Assembly (NCBI RefSeq): GCF_008642335.1
Contig: NZ_CP029191.1
Location: 4,030,001-4,094,000 of the forward strand
Direction of reading: 5' to 3'
Length of the DNA: 64,000 bases
Source: Streptomyces venezuelae
GTDB lineage: Bacteria; Actinomycetota; Actinomycetes; Streptomycetales; Streptomycetaceae
Shown one piece after another: positions 39,168-47,708 of the stretch. How positions within the stretch are numbered: position 1 is the stretch's first letter; each line of letters starts with the position of its first letter. The translations under genes and the position numbers were made by a program. The notes beneath the pieces were generated by a model. That model saw only the letters and a program-made list of their open reading frames with translations. It searched no databases and was not told the origin of the DNA.

Positions 39168-40658
39168 CTACCGTCCCTCGTCTCGTACGACGCGCACCGT
39201 CTCCAGCGAGCTGTCGGCCGCGTCGGGAAGGTTCATGCCGGCGCGTACGCCCGACCGCAGATAGGTCAGGACGGGCTCCGTCAGCCGCTCGCCGGGCAGG
39301 ACGACGGGGATGCCCGGCGGATACGGGGTGATCATCTCCGCGGCGATGCGTCCTGCCGCCTCGTCCACGGGGACGTCCTCGGGGCGGGCGAAGTAGGCGT
39401 CGCGGGGCAGGTCCGCCTGGGGCATCCGCAGGTCGCCGGGGCTGGGGACGTCGACCTGCGGGGCGTCGCCCAGTTCGTCGGCGTGCCTGGACAGGTCGCG
39501 CAGCGCGTCGAGGAGGCGTGTGGTGGTGGCCTCGTCGTCGGCGTAGGTGAGCTGGGCGCTGATCCGGCGGTGGTCGAAGAGGTGCATGTCGATGTGGTGG
39601 TGCTCGCGCAGCCAGTCGGCGGCGGCGTACCCCGTGGTGCCGAGCGCGGAGAGGTCCATCACGACGGGCAGCGGGTCCAGGTCGGCCGCACGGCCGGGTC
39701 CGCAGTAGTCGTCGGCGTCGTCGACGTGCAGACCGTCGATCTCCTCGATCGCGGCACGGGTGTGGGCGGCCAGGTCCAGGACGTCGCCGAGGAGCCGCTC
39801 GCCGTGCTGGACCATCTGTCGGCGCCACCCGTCCAGCCCGGCGTAGAGCAGGACGGAGGGGCTGGTGGTCCCGAGGAGGTCCGCGCGGGACGCGAGGACG
39901 GCGGGGTCGATCAGGTCGCCCTGGAGGTGGAAGACCGAGCCTTGTTCGAGGCCGCTGCCCATCTTGTGGACGCTGGTCACGCAGATGTCGGCGCCCGCGT
40001 CCATCGCCCAAGTCGGCAGATCGCTGTGGAAGGGCAGGTGCGCGCCCCAGGCCTCGTCGACGATCAGGGGCTTGCCGCGCCGGTGGCACACGTCGGCGAT
40101 GCCGCCGAGGTCGGCGGCGGAGCCGTAGGGCGTGGGGCTGGTGACCAGCGCGCCGTCGGCGTCGGGGTGGGCGGCGAAGGCCTTCTCGAACGCCTCGGCC
40201 GGCGGCGGGTGGGCGATGTGGCGCTCGGGGTCCCAGGCGGGTTCCACCCAGACGGGCTCGACGCCCGAGAGGATCAGGCCCGCGATCACGGACTTGTGGG
40301 CGTCACGCCCGACCAGCAGACGGCGGTGCGGCGCGGTCACCGTGAGCATGGCCGCCTTGACCGACAGGGAGCTGCCGCAGGTCGAGAAGAACGTGTGCTC
40401 GGCGTGGACGGCGTCGGCCATCAACCGTTGGGCACGTTCCAGGATCTGGTGGCGACTCAGCCGGTCGTCGAGTCCACCCGTGGCGAGTACGTCGCCGAGA
40501 AACACCGCCTCGCCGAGCACCTTTCTGACCCGCGGGTCGGCGCCGCGCGCCTGCTTGTGGCCCGGCGGGGTGAAGGCGAGCTCGTCGGCCTTGTGGTAGC
40601 GCTCCAGCGCTTCCAGGACAGGCGCCTCGTCGTGGTTCAAGCTTTGGTTCGCAGCCAT
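39168..40658 (-). CDS. Orn/Lys/Arg decarboxylase-family PLP enzyme
   Basis: The 496-residue protein has the fold-type I PLP core of the Orn/Lys/Arg decarboxylase group: FTPPGHKQ at the N-terminus, the FFSTCGSSLSVKAAML region that binds phosphate, VDEAWGAHLPFH, and the PLP lysine in SVHKMGSGLEQGS. Length and motifs resemble Bacillus SpeA-type arginine decarboxylases, and it may make agmatine or cadaverine, but substrate choice cannot be read. The C-terminal domain includes TPYPPGIPVVLPGE. The ATG at 40658 was chosen from the family start; the ribosome site is weak. Confidence 0.82.
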   Translation of the reverse strand: MAANQSLNHDEAPVLEALERYHKADELAFTPPGHKQARGADPRVRKVLGEAVFLGDVLATGGLDDRLSRHQILERAQRLMADAVHAEHTFFSTCGSSLSVKAAMLTVTAPHRRLLVGRDAHKSVIAGLILSGVEPVWVEPAWDPERHIAHPPPAEAFEKAFAAHPDADGALVTSPTPYGSAADLGGIADVCHRRGKPLIVDEAWGAHLPFHSDLPTWAMDAGADICVTSVHKMGSGLEQGSVFHLQGDLIDPAVLASRADLLGTTSPSVLLYAGLDGWRRQMVQHGERLLGDVLDLAAHTRAAIEEIDGLHVDDADDYCGPGRAADLDPLPVVMDLSALGTTGYAAADWLREHHHIDMHLFDHRRISAQLTYADDEATTTRLLDALRDLSRHADELGDAPQVDVPSPGDLRMPQADLPRDAYFARPEDVPVDEAAGRIAAEMITPYPPGIPVVLPGERLTEPVLTYLRSGVRAGMNLPDAADSSLETVRVVRDEGR

Positions 40659-40737
40659 GCCAGGAGCAGTTCCCCTTCCTCCGAGCACCAACCAGGGACC
40701 ACCCGTGCGGGACAAGCCGGAGCCGCCCGGAGACGGT

Positions 40738-40751
40738 GTTTCACGTGAAAC
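40738..40751. promoter_or_regulatory. parS site (ParB binding), perfect, right of oriC
   Basis: An exact GTTTCACGTGAAAC lies between the PLP enzyme and DUF5324 genes. It is the only perfect parS on the gyrase side of oriC in this window, about 18.5 kb from oriC. Confidence 0.92.
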
Positions 40752-40805
40752 AACGGGGGGCGGGCAGACCAGTCGGCCCCCCGCCCCACGACGTCGTACG
40801 CGGCG

Positions 40806-41525
40806 TCAGCCCCGCTTGTCCTGGTCCTTCGCCTCGGCCTCGGCCTCCGCCTGCTTGGCCTGCACCTCGGGGTCGAGGGCTGCCTGGGCGCTGCCGTCGA
40901 CCGAGGTCAGCGGCGTGCTGTCCGGCACCTCCGTGGCAGCGGGCGGCTCGACCAGCCAGTCGGGGTTGGCCTGCTTGTCCCACCACTTCCACGCGGCCAC
41001 GGCACCGCCTGCGAGCAGGCCGAGGACGGCGAGCCGCTTGGCGAGACGGCCCCTCTTGGCCCGGCGCTCGTGCTTGCGGGCCAGCCGCTGGATCTCCTTC
41101 GCCGAGACCTGGCCGCGCAGCGCGGCGAGAGCCGCCGTTCCACGCGAGGTGGCCTCCTCGCGGACGGGCTGGGCGGCGGCGACCGCCTGCTCGATGCGGG
41201 GCCTGGAGTAGTCGGCGGCCTGGCGAGCGGCCTTGCGGGTGCGGGCAGCTGCTTCGTGCGCGGCGTGGTCGACCTTCGGCGGCACATGGGTGCGGGCCTG
41301 CTCGACACGGGGGGCGACGTGGGCGCTGTACTGCACGCGGGCCTGTTCGGCGGCCTGCTGGGCAGCAGAGGACACCTTGGGTGCGAGTCGTACGCGCGCT
41401 TCGTGGGCGTAGTGAGTGGCCCGGTCCTTGGCCGTGTCGGCGTAAGGTGCCACCGCGTCCGCGGCGTGACGCACGCTGTCCTTGGCCGAGCCGGTCGCGG
41501 CGCGCACGCTGTCGATGCGGGTCAC
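40806..41525 (-). CDS. DUF5324 family protein
   Basis: The 239-residue protein is strongly helical and rich in Ala, Arg, Gln and His in its first 150 residues, with repeats of APxxxxAxxQAxxQAR type. One transmembrane helix follows (RLAVLGLLAGGAVAAWKWW), then an acidic tail. The start VTRIDSVRAATGSAKDSVRHA is the DUF5324 signature. This family is confined to Streptomyces-like Actinobacteria and has no known function. The coiled, apolipoprotein-like N-part suggests contact with membrane or polymer surfaces. GAGGAGGAGGA precedes the GTG. Confidence 0.85.
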   Translation of the reverse strand: MTRIDSVRAATGSAKDSVRHAADAVAPYADTAKDRATHYAHEARVRLAPKVSSAAQQAAEQARVQYSAHVAPRVEQARTHVPPKVDHAAHEAAARTRKAARQAADYSRPRIEQAVAAAQPVREEATSRGTAALAALRGQVSAKEIQRLARKHERRAKRGRLAKRLAVLGLLAGGAVAAWKWWDKQANPDWLVEPPAATEVPDSTPLTSVDGSAQAALDPEVQAKQAEAEAEAKDQDKRG

Positions 41526-41826
41526 GGGATCCTCCTCCTCGGTGGCGTATAGGTATGTCACCTTTCCACCCTTTCAGGGATCATGCCTTTCGGATCGCTC
41601 CGATGACATGCGAGGGCGGGCATCCGGGTCATGGAAGCTGACCCCGGCATCCTGAGTTCCTTTTTCTGAGCGTTTCAGTCTCTGAACCAGGCAAAATCTC
41701 TGCAGCGGAGAGCTCTCGGCCGACAATGCCACGGATCCCTCCGGCGCGCGCCCAGTCGGTGGCTACTCGTCCCAATCCGGTCCGTGCGAGGATCGGGGGG
41801 TCACAGAAGACAACGGAAGGCAGATC
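41526..41826. promoter_or_regulatory. Divergent promoter region, DUF5324 / cyclophilin
   Basis: This 301-bp stretch has no gene. It must hold promoters for both neighbours. I could not identify convincing promoter elements or operators. Confidence 0.5.
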
Positions 41827-42360
41827 GTGGCTGAGCAGCTTTACGCCACCCTGAAGACCAACCAGGGCGACATCGAGGTCCGGCTTCTGCCGAATCACGC
41901 GCCCAAGACGGTCAAGAACTTTGTTGAGCTCGCTCAGGGCGAGCGCGAGTGGGTCCACCCCGCGACCGGCAAGAAGACCTCGGACCGCCTGTACGACGGC
42001 ACCGTCTTCCACCGGGTGATCAGCGGCTTCATGATCCAGGGCGGCGACCCGCTGGGCAACGGCACCGGTGGCCCGGGCTACGAGTTCGAGGACGAGTTCC
42101 ACCCGGACCTCGCCTTCGACAAGCCGTACCTGCTGGCGATGGCCAACGCGGGTCCGGGCACCAACGGCTCGCAGTTCTTCGTGACGGTCGCGCCGACGGC
42201 GTGGCTGACGCGCAAGCACACGATCTTCGGCGAGGTCGCCAACGACGCCAGCAAGAAGGTCGTGGACGCCATCGGTGGCACCCAGACCAACCCGCGCACC
42301 GACCGCCCGGTGAACGACGTGGTCATCGAGTCCGTGGTCATCGAGACCCGCGACGCCTGA
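41827..42360 (+). CDS. Cyclophilin-type peptidyl-prolyl cis-trans isomerase
   Basis: The 177-residue single-domain cyclophilin catalyses proline isomerisation. It shows the active-site pieces FHRVISGFMIQGGDP, the MANAGPGTNGSQFFVT block and the WLTRKHTIFGEV tail. There is no signal peptide, so it is cytoplasmic. GGAAGG precedes the GTG. It sits next to a rhomboid gene with a terminator between them. Confidence 0.94.
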   Translation: MAEQLYATLKTNQGDIEVRLLPNHAPKTVKNFVELAQGEREWVHPATGKKTSDRLYDGTVFHRVISGFMIQGGDPLGNGTGGPGYEFEDEFHPDLAFDKPYLLAMANAGPGTNGSQFFVTVAPTAWLTRKHTIFGEVANDASKKVVDAIGGTQTNPRTDRPVNDVVIESVVIETRDA

Positions 42361-42394
42361 CCTGCGTACCCGCGCGTTCAGCGAGGGAACCAAA

Positions 42395-42428
42395 CCGCCC
42401 CGCCCATCCGTAAGGAAGGGCGGGGCGG
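42395..42428 (+). terminator. Terminator of the cyclophilin gene
   Basis: A perfect 11-bp stem (CCGCCCCGCCC / GGGCGGGGCGG) with a 12-nt loop lies 34 bp after the stop. Confidence 0.75.
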
Positions 42429-42482
42429 CGCGTTGCCACGTGTGCCGTCGCAGTGCCTTCGTACGGAGATTGAGGGGACCCC

Positions 42483-43379
42483 ATGGACCAGGCGCCAGGC
42501 AGCCCGAAGGAGCCACAGGGAGCGTCGGGCGTGCCCTCCTGCTACCGGCATCCGGACCGGGAGACCGGCATCACCTGCACGCGCTGTGAGCGCCCCATCT
42601 GCCCCGAATGCATGATCAGTGCCTCGGTCGGCTTCCAGTGCCCCGAGTGCGTCCGCGGCGGTTCGGGCACCGGCCACGCGCCGACGGCCAACCAGCCGCG
42701 CACGGTCGCGGGCGGCACGGTCGCCGCCGACCCGCGTCTGGTCACCAAGATCCTGATCGGGCTGAACCTCGCCCTGTTCCTCGTGCAGCTGACGGTGGGG
42801 GACAGCTTCACCGACCGCTTCGACCTGCTGGGCCGGGCTTTCGTCCCGGAGTTCGGCACGGTCGAGGGCATCGCCGAGGGCCAGTGGTACCGCCTGGTGA
42901 CGGCGATGTTCCTGCACAGCAGCTACATGCACATCGCGTTCAACATGCTCAGCCTGTGGTGGATCGGCGGCCCGCTGGAAGCCGCGCTCGGCCGCGTCCG
43001 CTACCTCGCGCTCTACGCGGCTTCGGGTCTCGCGGGCGGCGCGCTGACGTATCTCCTCGCGGAGCCGAACCAGCCCTCTCTCGGAGCGTCCGGCGCCATC
43101 TTCGGCCTCTTCGGAGCGACCGCCATCCTGATGCGGCGCCTGAACTACGACATGCGGCCGGTGATCGCGCTCCTGGCCATCAACATGGCGATCACCATCT
43201 GGTGGCCCAACATCGCGTGGCAGGCACACGTCGGTGGGCTCGCCGGCGGCCTCATCGTCGGTTACGCCATGGTCCACGCGCCCCGCGAGCGGCGGAACCT
43301 CATCCAGTACGGCAGCTGTGCGCTGGTGCTGCTCGCCACGGTGGTCATGGTCATCGTGCGGACCGCCGAGCTCACCTGA
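42483..43379 (+). CDS. Rhomboid-family intramembrane serine protease with N-terminal zinc ribbon
   Basis: The 298-residue protein begins with a zinc-binding segment (CYRHPDRETGITCTRCERPI then CPEC and CPEC, four Cys pairs). A six-helix rhomboid domain follows. The catalytic serine is in GASGAIFGLFGA and the histidine in AHVGGLAGGL; the HSSYMHIAFNMLSLWWIGG helix carries the conserved His and Asn. It cleaves membrane proteins within the lipid bilayer; the substrates are unknown. It converges on crgA. Confidence 0.92.
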   Translation: MDQAPGSPKEPQGASGVPSCYRHPDRETGITCTRCERPICPECMISASVGFQCPECVRGGSGTGHAPTANQPRTVAGGTVAADPRLVTKILIGLNLALFLVQLTVGDSFTDRFDLLGRAFVPEFGTVEGIAEGQWYRLVTAMFLHSSYMHIAFNMLSLWWIGGPLEAALGRVRYLALYAASGLAGGALTYLLAEPNQPSLGASGAIFGLFGATAILMRRLNYDMRPVIALLAINMAITIWWPNIAWQAHVGGLAGGLIVGYAMVHAPRERRNLIQYGSCALVLLATVVMVIVRTAELT

Positions 43380-43621
43380 CGTACCGACGTTGTCCACAGC
43401 GTGTGGCGGATCTTGTGCATGCCGTGGGGAACAACCGTGCCCCCTGTCGCTGACCTGGGTTTCCCCAGGAAGGACAAGGGGCGAGCGGCGAACAGAGTTC
43501 CGATCGGCCAGTCACACCGGCGTCAACCGGCCGAAGGTTATCCACAGATCTTCAGACCTTTTCCCCATGTGGATAGCGCTGTGGATAACTCAGGGCAGGG
43601 CTTGCGTTCAGCCGGGGAAGG
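43380..43621. promoter_or_regulatory. DnaA-box cluster between rhomboid gene and crgA
   Basis: The region between these two convergent genes has a perfect TTGTCCACA at 43390-43398 and a perfect TTATCCACA at 43538-43546. In reverse orientation it has TGTGGATAG (43568-43576) and a perfect TGTGGATAA (43580-43588). GTTATCCACAG (43537-43547) and CTGTGGATAAC (43579-43589) form an exact inverted repeat that could also act as a shared terminator. No gene is seen here. Confidence 0.7.
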
Positions 43622-43879
43622 CTACTTCCACTGGGTGGAGACGCCGAACCCCGCGGCGATGAAGCCGAAGCCCACCACGATGTTCCAGTTGCCCAGCGGA
43701 TCGATCGGCAGCTTCCCGTCTGTGACGTAGAAGACGACGATCCAGGCGAGACCGATGAGGAACATCGCCAGCATCACCGGAGCCACCCAGCTGCGGTTGG
43801 TCAGCTTGATGTTCGTCGCCTTCTTCGCGGGCGGCGGCGTGTAGTCGTCTGCCTTCTTGCGGATACGTGACTTCGGCAC
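43622..43879 (-). CDS. crgA: Cell division protein CrgA
   Basis: CrgA is a small membrane protein that controls FtsZ ring formation and sporulation septation in Streptomyces; in mycobacteria it links FtsZ, FtsI and other wall proteins. The 85-residue protein has a basic N-terminus ([19 protein letters not shown]) and two membrane helices ([20 protein letters not shown] and [17 protein letters not shown]). GGAGAG precedes the GTG at 43879. Length equals the family norm. It is divergent from the DUF881 gene. Confidence 0.93.
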   Translation of the reverse strand: MPKSRIRKKADDYTPPPAKKATNIKLTNRSWVAPVMLAMFLIGLAWIVVFYVTDGKLPIDPLGNWNIVVGFGFIAAGFGVSTQWK

Positions 43880-44021
43880 GAGGGTCTCTCCTGTCGATGC
43901 GCTGCGTGGCCGCGCAGGTAACTGGTGTCTGGCGCCGGGCGGGACGTCACGGGGAGCTGAAGCCTCCCCCGGGCGTCCGTTAGCGTAGTGCTTCCGCGGC
44001 GTCGAAGGAGATAAGGGTACG

Positions 44022-44792
44022 TTGAGCAATTCTGCCGACTCCCACAAAGGTCCCGTTCGTCGCCCCCGATGGCGTCCGGTTCGGGTGCTTACGGGTGCTG
44101 TTTTCGCTCTCGCCGGGCTGATCTTCTTCACCAGTTTCAACACGGCCAAGGGCACCAACATTCGTACCGACGCCTCGCTGCTGAAACTCTCGGACCTGAT
44201 TCAGGAGCGCAGCCACAAGAACGGCGCCCTCGACGAGTCCAACGGCAACCTGCGCGACGACGTCGAATCGCTCGCCCAGCGCGACGGCGGCGGCACCAAG
44301 GCGGACGACGCCCGGCTCCAGGCGCTCGAGGAGAACGCCGGCACCAAGAAGCTCAAGGGCAAGGCGGTCACGGTCACCCTCGCCGACGCCCCGCCCGACG
44401 CCACCGCCAAGCTCCCCGGCTACCCCGAGCCCCAGCCCAACGACCTGGTCATCCACCAGCAGGACCTCCAGGCCGTGGTCAACGCCCTGTGGAAGGGCGG
44501 TGCCAAGGGCATCAAGGTCATGGACCAGCGCCTGATCTCCACCAGCGCCGTGCGCTGCGTCGGCAACACCCTGATCCTGCAGGGCCGCGTCTACTCCCCG
44601 CCGTACAAGGTGACCGCGGTCGGCGATCCCGACAAGCTCAGGACCGCCCTCACGGCCTCTCCCGAGATCCAGAACTACATGCTGTACGTCAATGCGTACG
44701 GTCTCGGCTGGAAAGTGGACGACGACGGAGCGGTGACTCTTCCCGGCTACTCGGGCACAGTGGATCTCCACTACGCGAAGCCCGCGGAGTAG
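44022..44792 (+). CDS. DUF881 membrane-anchored protein
   Basis: The 256-residue protein has one N-terminal transmembrane helix ([18 protein letters not shown], about 21-38), a helical stalk and an extracytoplasmic DUF881 domain (about 110-250) with [17 protein letters not shown]. The family is related to YlxX/YlxW of division clusters and lies next to crgA in many Actinobacteria. The start is a TTG at 44022, supported by AAGGAGATAAGGG upstream and by lack of another start before the helix. It is the first gene of an operon with sortase genes. Confidence 0.87.
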   Translation: MSNSADSHKGPVRRPRWRPVRVLTGAVFALAGLIFFTSFNTAKGTNIRTDASLLKLSDLIQERSHKNGALDESNGNLRDDVESLAQRDGGGTKADDARLQALEENAGTKKLKGKAVTVTLADAPPDATAKLPGYPEPQPNDLVIHQQDLQAVVNALWKGGAKGIKVMDQRLISTSAVRCVGNTLILQGRVYSPPYKVTAVGDPDKLRTALTASPEIQNYMLYVNAYGLGWKVDDDGAVTLPGYSGTVDLHYAKPAE

Positions 44793-44820
44793 CCGCGGAC
44801 AGCCGCACCTGGGGGGACCC

Positions 44821-45540
44821 GTGTCCGTGCGCGTGCTGGTCAGGACGTTCAGCGAACTGTGCATCACCGTCGGCACGCTGATCGTGCTCTTCGTCGTCTA
44901 CGTCCTGTTCTGGACCGGCGTGAAGGCCGACAACGCCATGGACAGCCAGATCGACGAGCTGCAGGACCGGTGGGCGCAGGGGGCGGTCTCCACGGGGACG
45001 GACGGCAAGCCGACCGAGACCTCGACGGGCTCGTCGGACGACCAGGCCTCCGACAAACCGGCCCCTTACAAAGACGGCAAGGCCTTCGCGGTCATGTACA
45101 TCCCGCGCTTTGGTTTCACGTGGAACAAGCCCGTGCTCCACGGCACCGGAACCGACGTCCTCAAGAAGGGCCTCGGCCACTACGCCTCCACCGCCCGCCT
45201 CGGCCAGAAGGGCAACTTCGCCGTGGCGGGTCACCGCCGCACCTACGGCGACCCCTTCAAGGACTTCCCGAAACTGCGACCCGGCGATCCCGTGGTGCTC
45301 ACCGACGGCGCGACCTGGTTCACGTACCGCATCGACAAGAAGCCCTACAAGACGCTCCCCGGCGACATCGACGTCATCGATCCCGTGCCGCGCAAATCCG
45401 GCTATGACGGCCCGGGCCGCTACCTCACCCTTACGACCTGCGAACCAGAGTGGGGCCACAGCCACCGGCTGATCGTCTGGGCACATCTGGACGCGACCCA
45501 GCCCGTGGAGGCCGGGAAACCGGAGGCACTGCGCCGTTAG
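44821..45540 (+). CDS. Class E sortase (first of three)
   Basis: Sortases anchor surface proteins to the cell wall; class E recognises LAXTG-type signals. The 239-residue protein has an N-terminal membrane anchor (LCITVGTLIVLFVVYVLFW), a linker and the sortase domain. The catalytic residues are His in AGHRRTYG, Cys in TLTTCEP and Arg in HRLIVW. It has no cleavable signal. A parS-like sequence lies inside (45113-45126). Confidence 0.9.
   Translation: MSVRVLVRTFSELCITVGTLIVLFVVYVLFWTGVKADNAMDSQIDELQDRWAQGAVSTGTDGKPTETSTGSSDDQASDKPAPYKDGKAFAVMYIPRFGFTWNKPVLHGTGTDVLKKGLGHYASTARLGQKGNFAVAGHRRTYGDPFKDFPKLRPGDPVVLTDGATWFTYRIDKKPYKTLPGDIDVIDPVPRKSGYDGPGRYLTLTTCEPEWGHSHRLIVWAHLDATQPVEAGKPEALRR
45113..45126. 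promoter_or_regulatory. parS-like site, one mismatch, inside sortase gene
   Basis: GTTTCACGTGGAAC matches parS at 13 of 14 positions. It lies inside the class E sortase gene, about 23 kb from oriC. Occupancy is uncertain. Confidence 0.4.
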
Positions 45541-45592
45541 TCTGGTGCGGTACGGCGAGGGAGGCCTGGCCGTACGCGACGGAAGGGACGGC

Positions 45593-45754
45593 ATGTACGG
45601 CTGGATCTGGCGGCATCTGCCGGGAAACGCATGGGTGAGGGCACTGATTTCCCTGGTGCTCGTCCTCGCCGTGGTCTATGTGCTGTTCCAGTACATCTTC
45701 CCGTGGGCGGAGCCGCTGCTGCCCTTCAACGACGTCACGGTGGACGGCCAGTGA
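45593..45754 (+). CDS. Small single-pass membrane protein
   Basis: The 53-residue protein begins MYGWIWRHLPGN, then one membrane helix (VRALISLVLVLAVVYVLFQY) and a short acidic tail. The ATG is preceded by GGAAGG at good spacing. Its stop overlaps the pabA GTG by four bases, so it is coupled to that gene. Small membrane proteins of this kind are conserved here in Streptomyces; no function is known. Chemically it resembles a membrane-bound regulator or assembly partner for the sortases. Confidence 0.8.
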   Translation: MYGWIWRHLPGNAWVRALISLVLVLAVVYVLFQYIFPWAEPLLPFNDVTVDGQ

Positions 45755-46416
45755 GCGCCGTCGGCGGCACGAGCCGCACCCGCAGCCGCATTCTGGTCGT
45801 GGACAACTACGACAGCTTCGTCTTCAACCTCGTCCAGTACCTGTACCAACTGGGCGCCGAGTGCGAGGTGCTGCGCAACGACGAGGTCGAGCTGCGGCAC
45901 GCGCAGGACGGCTTCGACGGCGTGCTGCTCTCGCCGGGGCCCGGCACCCCCGAACAGGCGGGTGTCTGCGTCGAGATGGTCCGCCACTGCGCCGCCACCG
46001 GCGTGCCCGTCTTCGGTGTCTGCCTCGGCATGCAGTCCATGGCGGTGGCGTACGGCGGGGTCGTGGACCGTGCCCCCGAGCTCCTGCACGGCAAGACCTC
46101 GCTCGTCCGCCACGAGGGCAAGGGCGTCTTCGCCGGTTTGCCGTCGCCGTTCACCGCGACCCGCTACCACTCGCTCGCTGCCGAGCCCGCCACTGTCCCG
46201 GCGGACCTGGAGATCACCGCGCGCACGGAGGACGGCATCATCATGGGCCTGCGCCACCGGGAACTCGCGGTCGAGGGCGTCCAGTTCCATCCGGAGTCCG
46301 TGCTGACCGAGCACGGCCACCTCATGCTGGCCAACTGGCTGGCGGAGTGCGGAGACACCGGCGCCGTCGCCCGGTCGAGCGGGCTGGCCCCGGTGGTGGG
46401 CAGGGCCACGGCGTGA
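45751..46416 (+). CDS. pabA: Anthranilate/aminodeoxychorismate synthase glutaminase subunit
   Basis: This class I glutamine amidotransferase supplies ammonia for making aminodeoxychorismate (folate) or anthranilate. The 221-residue protein has VDNYDSFVFNLVQYL, the nucleophile Cys in GVCLGMQ and the His/Glu pair in VQFHPESVLTEHG. It starts with GTG overlapping the small membrane gene and ends overlapping the next sortase gene, so it is embedded in a sortase operon. No synthase (pabB/trpE) partner is beside it, so which pathway it serves is uncertain; the name follows Streptomyces usage. Confidence 0.9.
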   Translation: MSAVGGTSRTRSRILVVDNYDSFVFNLVQYLYQLGAECEVLRNDEVELRHAQDGFDGVLLSPGPGTPEQAGVCVEMVRHCAATGVPVFGVCLGMQSMAVAYGGVVDRAPELLHGKTSLVRHEGKGVFAGLPSPFTATRYHSLAAEPATVPADLEITARTEDGIIMGLRHRELAVEGVQFHPESVLTEHGHLMLANWLAECGDTGAVARSSGLAPVVGRATA

Positions 46417-47684
46417 CCGCCCTGCGCCCCGAGCGCGACTCCTCCGGAGCCCCGTACGACGCGAATGACGCGTACGGGGAGGACGGTGCGTTCGAGGCGG
46501 CGGTCGATCACCTGGAGGACCCCCTGACGGATCCGTTGCCGGGGCAGCATCCCTCGCCGTGGTTCCGCAGCGGCGGTGGCGGTGGCGGCGGCACCGCGGA
46601 TCCGGAGCAGCGGACACCTGCCGAGCCGCAGGAACAGGAGTGGTACGACCCCGAGGGGTACGACCGCGACTGGAACGGGCACCAGCCGCAACAGCCGGAG
46701 CAGGCCCCGGAGCCCACGTACGAGCAGCTGTACGGTGCCTACGCCCCTGAGCAGCCCGCCCCCGTGCCGGACGACGAGACCATGGGCCTGCGCACCGCCG
46801 ACACGCGGCGAATAGCGGAGCCGGGCCCCACGCAGCCAGACCTCACACAGCCGGACCTCACACGGTCAGGCCTCACACAGCCAAGCCCCGCCGAAGGCCG
46901 GGCTGCCCGCCGCAAGGCCGCCAAGAAGGGTGGCACGCGCCCCCCTGAGCCCCGTCCGGGCGCCGCCCCCCTGTCACGCGTCGAGGCCCGCCGCGCGGAG
47001 CGTGCCCGCAGGCCTTCTCCGGGCGCGGTGATCAGCCGGGGGCTGGGCGAGGTCTTCATCACGGTCGGCGTCCTGATGCTCCTCTTCGTCACGTACCAGC
47101 TCTGGTGGACGAACATCCGTGCCCAGCAGCAGGCCGACGGAGCCGCGCACGACCTCCAGGAGAGCTGGGCGAAGGGCAAGGGGAAGCCCGGCAGCTTCGA
47201 GCCCGGACAGGGCTTCGCCCTCCTCCACATTCCGCGCCTGGACGTCGTCGTGCCGGTCGCCGAGGGCATCGACAAGCAGAAGGTCCTCGACCGCGGCATG
47301 GTCGGCCACTACAACGAAGGCGCCACCAAGACCGCGATGCCGGAGGCCAGGAAGGGCAACTTCGCGGTCGCGGGCCACCGCAACACGCACGGCGAGCCGT
47401 TCCGGTACATCAACCGCCTGGAGCCGGGTGACCCGATCGTGGTGGAGACGCAGGACACGTACTTCGTCTACAAGATGGCGAGCATCCTGCCGCAGACCGC
47501 TCCCAGCAACACGAGTGTGATCGGTCCTGTTCCACCGGGTTCGGGCTTCACCAAACCCGGCCGGTACATCACACTGACCACCTGCACCCCGGAATTCACG
47601 AGTAAGTATCGAATGATCGTCTGGGGCAAGATGGTCGAGGAGCGACCGCGCGACAAGGGAAAACCCAGCGCGCTCGTGAACTAG
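46413..47684 (+). CDS. Class E sortase with long cytoplasmic extension (second of three)
   Basis: The 423-residue protein has an unusual cytoplasmic N-terminal part of about 200 residues rich in Pro, Gln, Gly and Glu, with a GGGGGGG tract and TQPDLTQPDLT repeats. A membrane helix follows (VFITVGVLMLLFVTYQLWW), then the sortase domain. The catalytic residues are His in AGHRNTHG, Cys in TLTTCTP and Arg in KYRMIVW. GTG at 46413 overlaps the pabA stop. Its position corresponds to a housekeeping SrtE enzyme in S. coelicolor, which anchors chaplins needed for aerial growth. Confidence 0.9.
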   Translation: MTALRPERDSSGAPYDANDAYGEDGAFEAAVDHLEDPLTDPLPGQHPSPWFRSGGGGGGGTADPEQRTPAEPQEQEWYDPEGYDRDWNGHQPQQPEQAPEPTYEQLYGAYAPEQPAPVPDDETMGLRTADTRRIAEPGPTQPDLTQPDLTRSGLTQPSPAEGRAARRKAAKKGGTRPPEPRPGAAPLSRVEARRAERARRPSPGAVISRGLGEVFITVGVLMLLFVTYQLWWTNIRAQQQADGAAHDLQESWAKGKGKPGSFEPGQGFALLHIPRLDVVVPVAEGIDKQKVLDRGMVGHYNEGATKTAMPEARKGNFAVAGHRNTHGEPFRYINRLEPGDPIVVETQDTYFVYKMASILPQTAPSNTSVIGPVPPGSGFTKPGRYITLTTCTPEFTSKYRMIVWGKMVEERPRDKGKPSALVN

Positions 47685-47708
47685 AACGGTGAGAACGGGG
47701 CGGAACCA

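Noticed and set aside
39121..40089. Arg/Pro-rich frame on the minus strand
   Set aside because: It is an out-of-frame reading of the PLP enzyme gene, whose motifs and codon bias are in the other frame.
37814..40751. tRNA-Ala as the attachment site of a genomic island
   Set aside because: No integrase, no second copy of the tRNA 3' end and no change in base composition was seen downstream, so an island is not supported.
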